DNA from: Dryas octopetala
Lineage: Eukaryota > Streptophyta > Magnoliopsida > Rosales > Rosaceae
Assembly (NCBI GenBank): GCA_963921425.1
Contig: OY992840.1
Location: 13,146,501 to 13,210,500 of the forward strand
Length of the DNA stretch: 64,000 nt
Direction of reading: 5' to 3'
The notes under the pieces were generated by a model. The model was not told the DNA's origin, ran no database searches, and saw nothing but the letters and a program-made list of their open reading frames with translations. Below are positions 52,282 through 63,179 of this stretch, in pieces (positions within the stretch are counted from its first letter, which is position 1; each line of letters begins with the position of its first letter). The translations under genes and the position numbers were made by a program.

Positions 52282-53608
52282 CTATTAATTGCAACAGAAG
52301 ACCTATTTAATTCCTCTAGCTCGACTACTCCAGGATTTAGGCAGTGGAAGCATCACTGCTTCCACACACCAACTTTGATTAACAACTTGTGTTTCAATTT
52401 GTTTGAAGCTTTGGATAACTTGCTACCCAAGAGTTTTTGCACTAATGCCATAATTACAACAAAAATCAGAAAGCTTGTTAATTTGTGTTTAAATTTGCTC
52501 AGGGGCTACTTCCTATTTATAATGGTCAATCAGGGGCATTCCAAAGTGTACTAGGATGTACAAAAGTTTACAATCCTAGAACAACAAGGAATATGAGCCT
52601 TCAACTTCAAGTAAAAGGAAGACACGCGAACGAGGATAGGTAGTAATAAAGTTACCATGTTTTTGTAACCTAATATAAACAAGGGCAATTCAACTATAAT
52701 AGAAATGCCATGATGGGGGTAGAAATTTGATGCATTTTAGGTCTACATCTTTTGGTGTTTGGAATAACAAAAAAAGAAAACGAAAAAGAAAAACCACTAT
52801 TTGATAATCTAATCAATGGGATGCAGCATGTCGTTCCCATAGTTTTACGGACAAAACAAGAAATCTAGCCTAGAAATTCAAAAACATAATTCCCAAATAT
52901 CGGGGTTGTCTAAAAATTACCAATTAATTAGCAACAAAGATTCAAAAATGAGAAAATTTACCAAAGGGCAATGGCAAATGGCGGGGGAGGTCCGTCCCAT
53001 CCGTCCCTTATAGTGACCGGTCCACGTGCCAACATCTCCATCACCTTCTACCACCTTATAGTGACAAAGCGGGTGGATGTGTATTTTATGTTGATTTTAT
53101 TAGTTTTTGACATGTTTATGTAAAAAAAAAGAAACCGCCGAGGGCTCGACTCATTAAAATGGAGTTGTCTATTACCGTATTTTTGCAAGTAAACCGTTTT
53201 ATCATGGGTTTTTTTGATTTTGGACTTTAAAAAAAAAAAAAAACACAAAAAAAAATGAAAAAATGAAAAAATGAAAAATGAAGAAAAAGAGGTGTGGTGA
53301 GGTGGCGGGTCCAAAAGGGCATTTACAAAATCAAGAACAAGAAGATTAGCTGTGGGACCCGCAGCCCTACAATATTATTTGAAGAAGTGGAATAAGCTAC
53401 AGATGACTATAAATCGCATTGGTCCACGTAAGCATGATCTTCCGTTCGGTACACAAAAACACGTTTTACGGTAGTCCTCATACCATGGAATCATTGCCAT
53501 TTGCCGACGTTACTAATCCAGTGGAAGTTCGTTTCTCGCACGTGCCATTTCTATTAAACCTCTCTTTCCCTCTCAAACTCGCAGACTATGTAACTTCTCT
53601 TTCGCCAA

Positions 53609-53722
53609 GAACTTCAAGGCTCTCTCAGCTCAAATCTTGAAGTCGCAGCTTCAGTCTCAAATAGCGAACTTCAAGGCTCTCTCAGCTCAAATCTTGAAGT
53701 CGCAGCTTCGGTCTCAAATAAA
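53609..53722 (+). repeat. 57-bp tandem duplication in the leader of the tandem-RPW8 gene
   Basis: Two copies (53609-53665 and 53666-53722) containing CTTCAAGGCTCTCTCAGCTC differ at only a few bases. They sit just before the likely leader 5' splice site. Confidence 0.85.
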
Positions 53723-54261
53723 GCAAGGGACTCGATGTAACTTCTTCTCACTCTAAACTCTGTTTTTTATTTCTAATTGAATGCACATTGCTTAGTCTCT
53801 CATATATATTAATCAATTTTTTCGGATTGTTCTTTCTAAGCTTTAATCATGAAAAAGGCTTTGATATTTGCAAATTTCTTGACTAAAATTGAAGAAGATG
53901 ATAAGGTGAATCTGCCGTTTGCTTTGCATTCGTTAAGCATTGTTTCTTGATAATTTACTATGGAATTTGGTAATTAACCAATGTGTGTACCTAATTTTGA
54001 ATTTTTTTAGTTTAGGTTCTTAATTGAATTACGTGTTGATGATTTTGGCCCATTTACTGATTTAGTTTCATTGTTGTTTAAGTATTTTTCCCTTTGCTTT
54101 ACAAATGTCGTTTGCTTGATTTTTTATTTATTTAAGAGTGTAGATTGCTTGGGTATTGGGTATTCATTGGGTATTTAATACTTTTTAGGTTTTGAAATTT
54201 ATATAGTGATGCAATGTCCCATAATCCCATTTGGTGGAATGGCAGATTTTAAGAAGTAATA

Positions 54262-55718
54262 ATGGCAGAACAACTAAACCTTCCTCTGTCTTCCCTGTTT
54301 ACTGGCCTGCATAGAGTGGTTCAGAGTGTGATGGAAAAGCATGAGAGGTTTAAGTCCGCACTCAGAAATCTTGAGTACACTATGGGAGTTATAAATCCAC
54401 TTATTCTTGACGATTTAGAAACACTGAATATTGAACTTGGATTATCAAATGATGATGTACACGAGCTTAGAACCAGGATCAATGATGGAAGGGTTCTTAT
54501 CAGCAGCTTAGATGAGGTGGGTATGTGTGAGTATTGCTCGAGGGTTTACTGCAACTTCTGGTCAGCCTGTTTCTGTACAAAGTGGGGCCTTTGTAAAAAA
54601 TGCTGTGGATGCATTCTTAGGTGCCCATGCTGCCAACCAAGTTACACTGAGCAGATTGATAGTTTGGAAAGGGCTTTGAGGATTTTAATAAGAAGACAAC
54701 TATTCAACCAATCGAGGGATTGCAAGGAGTCATTATCTGGGATCAAAAACATAAACGACAGACTTGTTAATATGGAAAGGTTACAGATGGAGTCACATGC
54801 TATGCAGAGAGCTCAGTTGGGAGCAAGAGGTGTCGAAGGAGGAACAGAGGGGGCTGCTCACATGGGAGCAAGAGATGTCAAAGGAGGAGAGGGGGCTGCA
54901 GCTCTTGGAAATGCATATCGGGAGCTCAGTAACGCCTTAATCCAAGTGAAGGACCAGAAAACGATGTTCAAACTGTACTTTGAAGAGTTACATTTGACTC
55001 TTAAGGCTCTAAACCCCTTGATAGAAGAACTAATAGAAGAGAAGAGTGTGTTGAACCTATCAGAGGAAGATGCAAGAAGCTTCGAAAAAGAAATGACAAA
55101 TGGCCTTGTTCTTCTTCACAACTGCTGTAAGCTTCCAGTGTGGAAGAGTGGTCGAAAGCATAACTACATCAATGATTTTCGTCGACTGAATATGTCGATG
55201 TACAAGCTCAGAAGCATCCTCAATTACCAGATTTTGGAAAAAGTGAAGGATGCCTCCCTTGCAATAACCAAACTAGAGATGGAGTTTGGGCAACATGAAG
55301 ACTCTGGTGGCATTGAAGATAATAATACTGATGTTGCAGTGCCTCTACCTACTTCTCCTACTGCTGTGAAGGACAGAGAGCATTTAGCTACATATAAAGT
55401 CAGTTGAACTTTTCAATTTTGAATCATATATAAAATTTCAGCATTGTCATTCCTTGTTTACTTATAATATATTTTTCTCGTGTTTAGGTTGAGGGGACAT
55501 CATCTTCTGATGAAAAGCATTCAGCGATGGAAATTTGCTGTGGTATACATTTTTGTATCTTTTGAATGTGCAGATATAGTAAGATGTACTAGTATGTGAG
55601 ATCAAAAGTTTTTAACAGAATTTTACTTGACAAATCAGGTTTTGTGAGGTCGCCTCCTGGAGAAAGCAAGGGAATTTGGTTCCTAGAGAGACCTGCAACT
55701 GTGTCTTTGTCAGCTTGA
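54262..55718 (+). CDS. Tandem RPW8-domain protein with a 12-cysteine insert; possible PUX10-derived tail
   Basis: Two RPW8-like domains stand in one exon. The first (about 1-178) has AEQLNLPLSSLFTGLHRVVQ and the RPW8 helical pattern, but between its helices lies a stretch with cysteines at 89, 92, 97, 103, 105, 111, 114, 115, 117, 121, 123 and 124. The second (about 208-345) is a standard RPW8 domain: GAAALGNAYRELSNALIQVK, TLKALNPLIEELIEE, LVLLHNCCKLPVW. A Gly-rich linker with two GAR(G/D)V(E/K)GG units joins them. Unspliced, the frame ends at 55407 (381 residues). If the AAA|GTCAGT donor at 55399 is used, exons 55488-55542 and 55639-55718 keep the frame open and add VEGTSSSDEKHSAMEICC and GFVRSPPGESKG... 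to a stop, 423 residues; these exons derive from PUX10 exons 2 and 4. RPW8 proteins act at membranes in immunity; no NB-ARC is present. Splicing is unproven. Confidence 0.72.
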
Positions 55719-55830
55719 AAGGTATAATAAGCTTAGCATTCATTGATCTGTATGAAAAAATGGTTTGAGTGTGTTTAGATCTGAGTATACAACCTTGACC
55801 ATTTGATCATGTATAAAACCTTAGCATTGG
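55440..55830 (+). pseudogene. Degraded partial copy of the PUX10 3' half
   Basis: The segment is collinear with PUX10: intron-1 end and exon-2 start (45.69-45.79 kb) match 55445-55541; the intron-3 words CTTGTATCTTTT.GGATGT match 55549-55575; the exon-4 start with its acceptor GACAAAT.AGGTTTT (46570-46627) matches 55628-55684; the 3' UTR words GAGAGACCTGCAACTG and the 47051-47125 stretch match 55685-55800. The rest of exon 2, intron 2, exon 3 and most of the UBX exon are deleted. The FPR loop is lost. It may provide the last exons of the tandem-RPW8 gene. Confidence 0.82.
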
Positions 55831-55933
55831 TTTTAGTTTTTCCTTATTAGCTAAGAGTATGCGTAAGGAAACATGTTTCTCTACAGATTCTCATTTTCCA
55901 TTAAAACTCTCTTCTTTGCAGTTTTTAATTCTT

Positions 55934-56008
<75 letters not shown>

Positions 56009-57063
56009 ATTGTGCACTTTATATTCCAAATGAAAATGGACCAGTTTCTGAGATTCACAAAAGCACAAACTCCTATTGATAGCCAAAATATCACAGGAAT
56101 TTTTTTAAATATATATTGTAGGCTTGCATATCTCTTTTTGCAAGGTAGAAATGTAGGCATATTCATATAAATTTCCATTGGCTGTAAAGGAGAGGGAAAA
56201 ATATTTTTCCAGGATTGGGTTAATTAAATTCAAAGGTTGAGAGGGGGTGCGTGGGTTAAGTTTACAATGAATTCAACATCAAATTGTTAAGGTAGGGAGG
56301 AGTGAGGAATTTGCAGCTATTGGGTACTCTAGGACCAGATAAAGAGGTTTGAGAGAATTGATTAGAAAATAATTGTTTATGGTCTATCGATTCTGGTTAA
56401 GTAGGAAAATGGATTAATAAAGTTGTTCCTAAGCACCCATATATCTTTTGCAACTTCTGGTTATAGACCTTATTTACAATTCATTTGTCTGGGTTTTTTA
56501 AGGGCTGATGCTATCTATCACTGTCTCATAATATTAAGTACCATGGGAGTGTCAGAAGCTTCTGTTCAGTTTTTACATTTGTTGCTGCAAAACGCTTGCA
56601 TTGCTGGACCGTAGTTTGCAATTTTGACTCATGAATTGCAGCATACGATGGAATAATTTCCTAGAATGGATACTGATGTTGTGAAATAAAGCTCTTCTGA
56701 TTTCTTTCCTACTCAGTTTCTTTTGTGCGCTATTTGATTGTTGAGCAATCCTGTGGAAAGAAATGTGAATGTGCTATACATAAGTCTCTCATTCTCACAT
56801 TGTTTTACACATTTCAGTGATCCAATCTAAGTTATAGGTCAGCTTTCATCTTGGCAGTAAAGGGTTGTTGAGGGAATATGAAGAAACGAGGCTGAGTACC
56901 AGACTAGGAATAGTAAACTACCAATGTGCAACCCTTTTTTTTTTTTTGGTATTGTTGTTAAGGGTCAATGATTGTAGTAACTGTAGTAGTGATGTTCTGT
57001 CATTTCTTCCTTCTTTTTGTTCCTTCCTTACACCCTAATCCCTTATTATCTTTTTGTCAACAG
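55719..57063. other. Non-coding DNA between PUX10 copy and KELP exon
   Basis: A (CT)34 run lies at 55939-56006 and a T homopolymer near 56935-56948. I looked for upstream KELP exons (the acidic N-terminal domain and the RRVT.Q.F.GK.LVSIREYY core) and saw none. Confidence 0.5.
55939..56006. repeat. (CT)34 microsatellite
   Basis: Uninterrupted CT run about 220 bp after the tandem-RPW8 gene. ORFs across it are artefacts. Confidence 0.96.
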
Positions 57064-57188
57064 GAATAAGCTTGACAGAGGAGCAATGGTCAACCTTCAA
57101 AAAGAATGTACCTGCTATAGAGAAAGCCATTGAGAAGATGGAGTCACAGATAATATCATCTGAAAGCTTAAAAATGTATACTTTTTAA
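57064..57188 (+). pseudogene. Isolated last exon of a KELP/PC4-type transcriptional coactivator
   Basis: After a good acceptor (TTTTTGTCAACAG) the frame reads ISLTEEQWSTFKKNVPAIEK then AIEKMESQ, which is the conserved end of the PC4 DNA-binding domain in plant KELP proteins. The frame goes on with a tail IISSESLKMYTF to a stop at 57186-57188. The remaining KELP exons are not found upstream in this window, so this appears to be a detached gene fragment. It could still act as an alternative terminal exon for an upstream transcript. Confidence 0.72.
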
Positions 57189-58189
57189 CCTCCATTACCT
57201 TGTTGATTGTAATGAAGTGACCTGGCTGTGACTATTGGTCTTTAATTTGTCTCTTGATGGCAGAATATTTTGTTTACAACTTGGAACTGCTATGATGTTT
57301 CTGATTAGCCTTAATATTACAAATCAACCTGTGGTGTTCTTTGTTATCTGTCGACTAAAATTTCATAGTTCAACCCGAGGCCCTGAATTGATTGTCCCAG
57401 CTGATATGGATGATTGAGAGAATGTTGCTGAATTGGTGATGTATGCATATATATATATATCCTCAGCTCCCTTTCAAACCAAAAGCAGTACAACACAGTT
57501 TTTCATTAGTACTATATTTCTGCAATAGATGTTATACTAAGTTTAGAAGGAAACAAATAACAAAGAACAAATATCATACATCTCTGGAGAGCATAAACAT
57601 GCAAACTATGGATGATCCTTTATCCTTCTTTTGATCTTCGTTTTGAGGGTTTTTCTTTCTTCTCTTGTTGGGATGTATGTAGAATGCTTCCGCAACCATT
57701 TTCAAGCCTTGTGCCTTAATATTTGGCTATGGCAGAATAGTCATTATCTTTATAACTGCACCTTCTTTACTTACCTTCAAGTGAAATTAATTTTATGATT
57801 TGTATGAATTCTTTATAGCTGAACTTTAGCTCTAACTTCTTTTTTTCTTTTAACCGCTTGGGATAATTGAACTGGCAAAGTAAAAAAAAAAAAAAAAACC
57901 ATGTGCAAGTATCAGATATTATCTGTTCAACTGCACTCAAATGTTTAAAACACAAAAAAGAGAAATAAATTTCTATTTATCCCGCTAAAGTGAGTATTAA
58001 AAGATGGACATTTGTTACTGATTTTCAGAATCAAATTTCAACACATTTTCACCAACATTGTTTGAATTTTTATCTGTTCTTTTATAGGATCAAGCCAGTG
58101 TTCATGCCCAAACAGAAAAACAGAGTGACACACAAACTTTGGCTTTCATCATAAAGTATGCTTTGGCCCTCTAGAACATTGATTTGCAC
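57189..58189. other. Intergenic between KELP fragment and DUF4228 gene
   Basis: AT-rich DNA with A and T homopolymers (57883-57898). No gene is recognised. Part may be the old KELP 3' untranslated region. Confidence 0.5.
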
Positions 58190-58880
58190 TCAAGATGTCT
58201 CAAACCATGGGACCGAGAAACATGATGTTTCATGTCCACACACCACCCAGTAACCATGCTTTATTACCATCCCATTCTCAGCGGGCACCTTAAACAAGTT
58301 GGAGAAGACAGGCTTCAATTCCAACCCCCCCACCCCTCCTCCTCCCCAAAGGCTGTTTGACTGCCTCCATGTACTTGCTGCCGAGCCGGCGGTTGCAGCC
58401 GCCAGCCTCATTGTCTCAATCAGTGCCCCTATGTTCCCTTGTTCAGAAAGTATCTCCTCCAATTGCTTAGTGTCAATCACCAGCTTCACTCTCCAAACCC
58501 CATCTCCACAGCTGACCCATTTACCAACTTCTCAACAAAATCTGATGCTGCTGCAGCACCAGATGGCCTCTTAACATCCTCAGCTTCTTCATTTTCACTC
58601 GCCCACTCTGCAGCCTCCAAGTTTCCAATGACCCCCATGTCCTGCATTTGCTCTGCTCTCAGTGGAAGAAGGTAGTATTGGCCACTGATTAGGGTCTCTT
58701 GGTGAGGCAGTGGTAGTGAGGACTGGCCCTGCTTGAAAAGGCCATGACCTGGGTACTCGGTGAGAATTTCAGCAGCTAGTTTAGGGCCCTTGAACTGTAG
58801 GACACCCCCAGAATCTGTGAGGACCCTGATGGAATTGGGACACTCCCAGAGGTTCCTCTGAGAGAGCTGCAATTTCCCAT
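58190..58880 (-). pseudogene. DUF4228 (PADRE-like) gene with two frameshifts
   Basis: Proteins of this plant family start with a MGNC myristoylation/palmitoylation motif and respond to stress and pathogens; their biochemical role is unknown. Here the start MGNCSSLRG (ATG at 58880) is in one frame, the core ECPNSIRVLTDSGGVLQFKG through LISGQYYLLPLRAEQMQD and SDFVEKLVNGSAVEMG is in a second, and WRVKLVIDTKQLEEILSEQG through LKPVFSNLFKVP is in a third. The middle frame has no ATG of its own. Two one-base shifts (near 58845 and near 58490) would be needed to join them. Either the gene is dead, or the reference has indels in GGG/TTT runs, or a small unrecognised intron exists. The 3' frame runs to a stop at 58190. 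Confidence 0.68.
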
Positions 58881-59580
58881 TTGTGAAATTTTCCACTTTG
58901 GTGTCACAATTGCAGTAGTGTCATATGTAAGAGAAGGGAAGGAATCTTGGGAAATACTGGTGGAAACACAAAGGGGTTGTGTCAGAAGAGACATATAAGC
59001 TGTGCTGTTTTTTTTTTTTTTTTGTTTTTCAAAATATGTAAACGGGTGCATGTGAAATTTTGGACCATTGGGGCAATTATTTTATCCCAAGTTGAGTTGA
59101 TCCCAGGCAAAGGAATAGAATAAGAGGTAGATTTGGTGAGTTAAAATAATAGCAGGAAACGACAGGTAGAAGAAGAAGAGCAATTCAAATTTGAGCGCCA
59201 GGGGGTTTGTATTTATGTGTGTAAGGTGTTTGATACTCCATGCTAAGAATATAGGCATCTGCTAGCTCTCCAACTTCAAAAATATGTTCAATGTATCAAC
59301 GTATCACTGATTGAACTTACATCTACAGCACCTGCTTAAGCATACTATGTGGAGACTATATATCTTATTTCCAAACTCATTTCACAAAATGGGGTGTGCC
59401 TCATCCAAACGAATAGAGGCAGCCGTCGATTACCCTTTGAAGTACTATATATCTTATCCACATATTAAATGATGTATGGGCAACTTTGAACGAGCAGCCT
59501 ACCCTTTGCATCATTATCTAATGCTTTATGCTCAGAGGGGCACAAGCCTTACAATGACATGACTTACAATGTAATTCATC
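58881..59580. other. Upstream region of the DUF4228 gene
   Basis: The T/A homopolymer at 59007-59023 and AT-rich DNA; no gene seen. It should hold the former promoter of the DUF4228 gene. Confidence 0.5.
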
Positions 59581-62500
59581 TCTGCTACAATGGTGATGGA
59601 AGTTTTTCTCCATCAATTTCCTTACTGATTTTTTCTATGCAGATGGAAGAATGACAGCCCCATTTTCAGAGTGGTTTTCTTCATGTTTTTAAGGCTGCTA
59701 TAAGACTTGCTAATTCTCAAGAAATCCTCAGTAAACCCACAGGGGATGAACTCGAAACTAAGTTACAAGACAAACCAGAGTTGCCAAAGAGTTTGGGGCC
59801 AAATTATTCAACACAAAATTTACCCTTTCACAATCATTGTGTTTCACCCTAGTAAAGGAGGCCATCATTTCCTGACAAGCACTTCAATCCTGGGTAAAAA
59901 TTCAAACACAAATCAGAAAGAAAAAGCTTCTGAAAAGTATAAATCAACGACTCATGGATCAGTAATAGTGGCACATCTAATGGCTTAGGCTGCTTAGCCA
60001 ACTCAACATCAGCTTTTTCTGGACAGAAGTTCCACAGAAAAAACTTTTATGCTTTTTACTATTATCATGTTATTAATAATATGTCATTCATGACGCAGTG
60101 GAAGTTCCACCTACTGACAGTAACTCTTGTTTAACAGAGAACAAAGCAGTTAATGAAACTTTAAGTTTCATACACCATATAGAGAGTATGTCAATCTGTT
60201 CAAATGGTTTCCATTAAACTATACTGTTTTGTGCTAACCTTCAGGGTTGATCCCACTGTTCCACCCAACAAGCTTGATTGCTTATGAACCTTTGTACAAT
60301 TCTTGCACACCAAATTATCCGCTAGAAGTAGAGAAGGATACAAAAGCACAAAAATGCAATAACAAGTCAGCTTCAACTAAACTTGTGTTTAAGAGTGTTA
60401 TGAAGATTCTGTTCTGGGGACAATGTTTCACTTAGTCTATCATATCCAACCATGTTGGAGCTTCTGTTACTTGCCAATTCATCCGCGCAAGGTCAATACT
60501 TCCCTAGACTTAGAAGTGTTGTTTTTGCTAATGAAAAGCCGGTTGCTTCTTCAATACAAATTTGTATCAGGCAAGCAACATCACCCTCATTTCTATATAG
60601 ATTTCACAAATCAAGAGCACATCCGTAACCATACGTTGAACTCTATTACAGGACAACTGTTCTCAAACGATTGAATGGACAATTGTTAGTTTTACCCTGC
60701 GCATAGCTTAATAATACAATGAATCTTTCATTGGTTGCACTAAATCTTTCAATGGTCATTAGAGATAATGACAACTCATGTTGTATAAGAAATGAACCAA
60801 ATCCTACCCTTTTTCTCTTGGGCAACTCCCTTAGAGGCTTGATGACCTTTATCTTTTTGTTTGGTTTGGCTTGGGTGGGGGGAGTTGCCTAGGCTATGTA
60901 GGCTAGCCATGTACCACCAAGGAGCACATGTTATGTTACACTAAAGAGACTCACATTTTATTATCAACTTATCCTCACATTTCTCGGCATGATCTCCCGG
61001 GTTTAAAAAGCTTTTGTCCGCTTGCGTTGTTCTTGGCTGTTTCAATCTTACTTTTTTGGTCGAAAATTGATCCTACATCTAAACACCGCTCATGTCTTAG
61101 CAACTTTGTAAAGTGGTGATGCTCTTTATTATGCTCTTAATTTGTAGAGTATGTCAGTCTGTTCAAATAGTTTCCACTAAACTATACTGTTTTGTGCTAG
61201 CCTTCATGGTTGATCCCACTATTCCACCTAACATGCTTGATTGCTTGTGAACCTTTGGACAATTCTTGCACACTAAATTATCCGCTAGAAGTAGAGAAGG
61301 ATACAACAGCACAAAAAGGCAATAACAAGTCAGCATCAACTAAACTTGTGTTCGAAAGTGTTCTGAAGATTCTGTTCTGTGGCCAATGTTTCACTTATTA
61401 CTCTATGATATCCAACCATGTTAGAGCTTCTGTTACTTGCCAATTCATCCGCGCAAGGTCAATACTTCCCTAGACTTAGAAGTGCTGTTTTCTCAAATGA
61501 AAAGCCAGTTGCTCTTCAATACTAATTTGTAGCAGGCAAGCAACATCACCCTCATTCTATATAGATTTCACAAATCAAGAGCACATCCATAACTCTCTTA
61601 CGCGACAATAGTTCTCAAACTATAGAATGGACAACTATTAGTTTTACCCTGCGCATATCTTAATAATACAATGAATCTTTCATTGGTTGAACTAAATTTT
61701 CTGCAAAGTTATGATCATTAGAGAGAATGACAAATTGACAACTCATGTTGTATAAGAAAACAGATCAGTATACCATCCCCTAAGAACAAACACCTAATAA
61801 TAGAAAGACTAAAAGTGAAACTCCAACATTCATTAATATACAGGTGGCTCCTATGCTCACAATTCATCAAAGCAACAAATTATTGAGATTGAAGTAAGTT
61901 TTCAGAGAATCTGTAATCTATTGCACAGACTGCTGCCCCATTAAAGTTGAGCAATCAACAGGAACTCCTTAAGCTTAGAATTTTCAAAAGACGTAGGAAG
62001 TGATTTTTGACACATTGGATGCTTAGGAATTGTTCAAATAACAGCTGCTCTGGAATTGCTAGCCGAACTGGGATTATGACTCTAAGCACATCAAATTGGT
62101 ATAAGCTCACACAAAACTATCAGAATTTTCCCCTTTTTCTACCCATACCCTTCTTATGTAATAAAGGTCCAATTTCACCTGGAACTACACTAGCAATACA
62201 TATATTTCTACAACAAAACAAGCTTCCACCTTTATCTCTCTAAATGTTTATGAATTTGAAACAAGCTTCCACAAAATTTAAAATCTATCTACACATCATG
62301 AATTGGACCGAACTTGTATTCTTGTGCGAGTTGTGTCGGTGTCACATCATGAATTCATCATGGTACACCTCAATAATGGCCGGACGTCTCTCCTGGCCCA
62401 ATTAAAAGCTACTTCTTCATTACTGTACTTGGTCTTGATTGTGATAGTTCAGCCCAGCTTGTCTGAGCTCAAAATAGGTGCAAAATATTATCCTACATTA

Positions 62501-63105
62501 ATAGTTCACATAGGCCAAGAGTTTTACCAGTTTTCATAGGCTTGTTTAGTGGGGTGCATGAGATTTTTTATTTTTTTTTATTTGTAGCACCAAAAAAGGT
62601 TCCTAATGATCCAAACTAAATAACAAATTAACAATAACAAACCTCATGAGACCTCTGCTAAGAGACATTATAATAGCATACTACACCAGATGATTGTTGT
62701 CTATAAATTTTTATACAAAGTTGTGGTTCATCTCTGCTACAATAGTGATGGAAGTTTTTCTATGCAGATGGAAGAATGACAACCCCATTTTCAGAGTGGT
62801 TTTGATCCCACTATTCCACCCAACATGCTTGATTGCTTATGAACCTTTGAATAAATTCTTGAACACTAAATTATCCGCCAGAAGTAGAGAAGGATACAAA
62901 AGCACAAAAATGCAATAACAAGTCAGCATCAACTAAACTTGTGTTTGGAAGTGTTTTGAAGATTTGGTTCTGTGGCCAATGTTCCACTTATAATGAAAAT
63001 TTACCTAAGGGCAAAGGTAAATGGCGGGGGAGGTCCGTCCCAGCCGTCCCTTATAATGACCGGTCCACCTGTCAACATCCCCATCACCTTCCACGTCCCT
63101 TTATA
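59581..63105. repeat. Duplicated non-coding blocks
   Basis: A block of about 615 bp at 60183-60798 recurs at 61147-61765 in the same orientation with scattered differences and small gaps. A third, shorter copy at 62801-62990 matches the first 180 bp. The 62720-62800 segment matches 59585-59690, so the third copy is a join of two formerly separate parts. The segment ends at 62995-63105 with a block shared with 52952-53060. ORFs in the copies (starting MIPLFHPT or MIPLFHLT) differ by frame-breaking changes and have no domain. I do not know what the ancestral sequence was. Confidence 0.75.
62995..63105 (+). repeat. About 110-bp block shared with 52952-53060
   Basis: Both copies run in the same direction, from AAAATTTACC to CCTT.TATA, with around 85-90 percent identity by eye, including GGCGGGGGAGGTCCGTCCC. 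They lie about 10 kb apart on either side of the tandem-RPW8, KELP and DUF4228 segment. Origin is unknown; the GC-rich core looks like part of a promoter or of an element end. Confidence 0.75.
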
Positions 63106-63179
63106 TATCTTAGACATGTATATTGGACAGTATGAACAGCTTCAACAAGCTTATCTATATTAAATTTGTGCCAAAAAAG

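Larger units (their letters stand above)
51757..54261. other. Region between the two RPW8-type genes
   Basis: It holds a coding-like remnant on the minus strand (51919-52281), a block at 52952-53060 that recurs at 62995-63105, an A-rich stretch at 53220-53290, and, from about 53.5 kb, the leader of the tandem-RPW8 gene with a 57-bp tandem duplication. A leader intron from about 53737 to 54246 (acceptor TGGCAG) is possible. No other gene is visible. Confidence 0.5.

Noticed and set aside
55859..56178. ORFs of about 100 codons around 55.9-56.2 kb
   Set aside because: Most of the length is the CT microsatellite read in different frames; the ends show no family resemblance.
60247..63163. Repeated 62-87 codon ORFs starting MIPLFH
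   Set aside because: Copies differ by frame-breaking changes and have no conserved domain, so similarity is at DNA level only.
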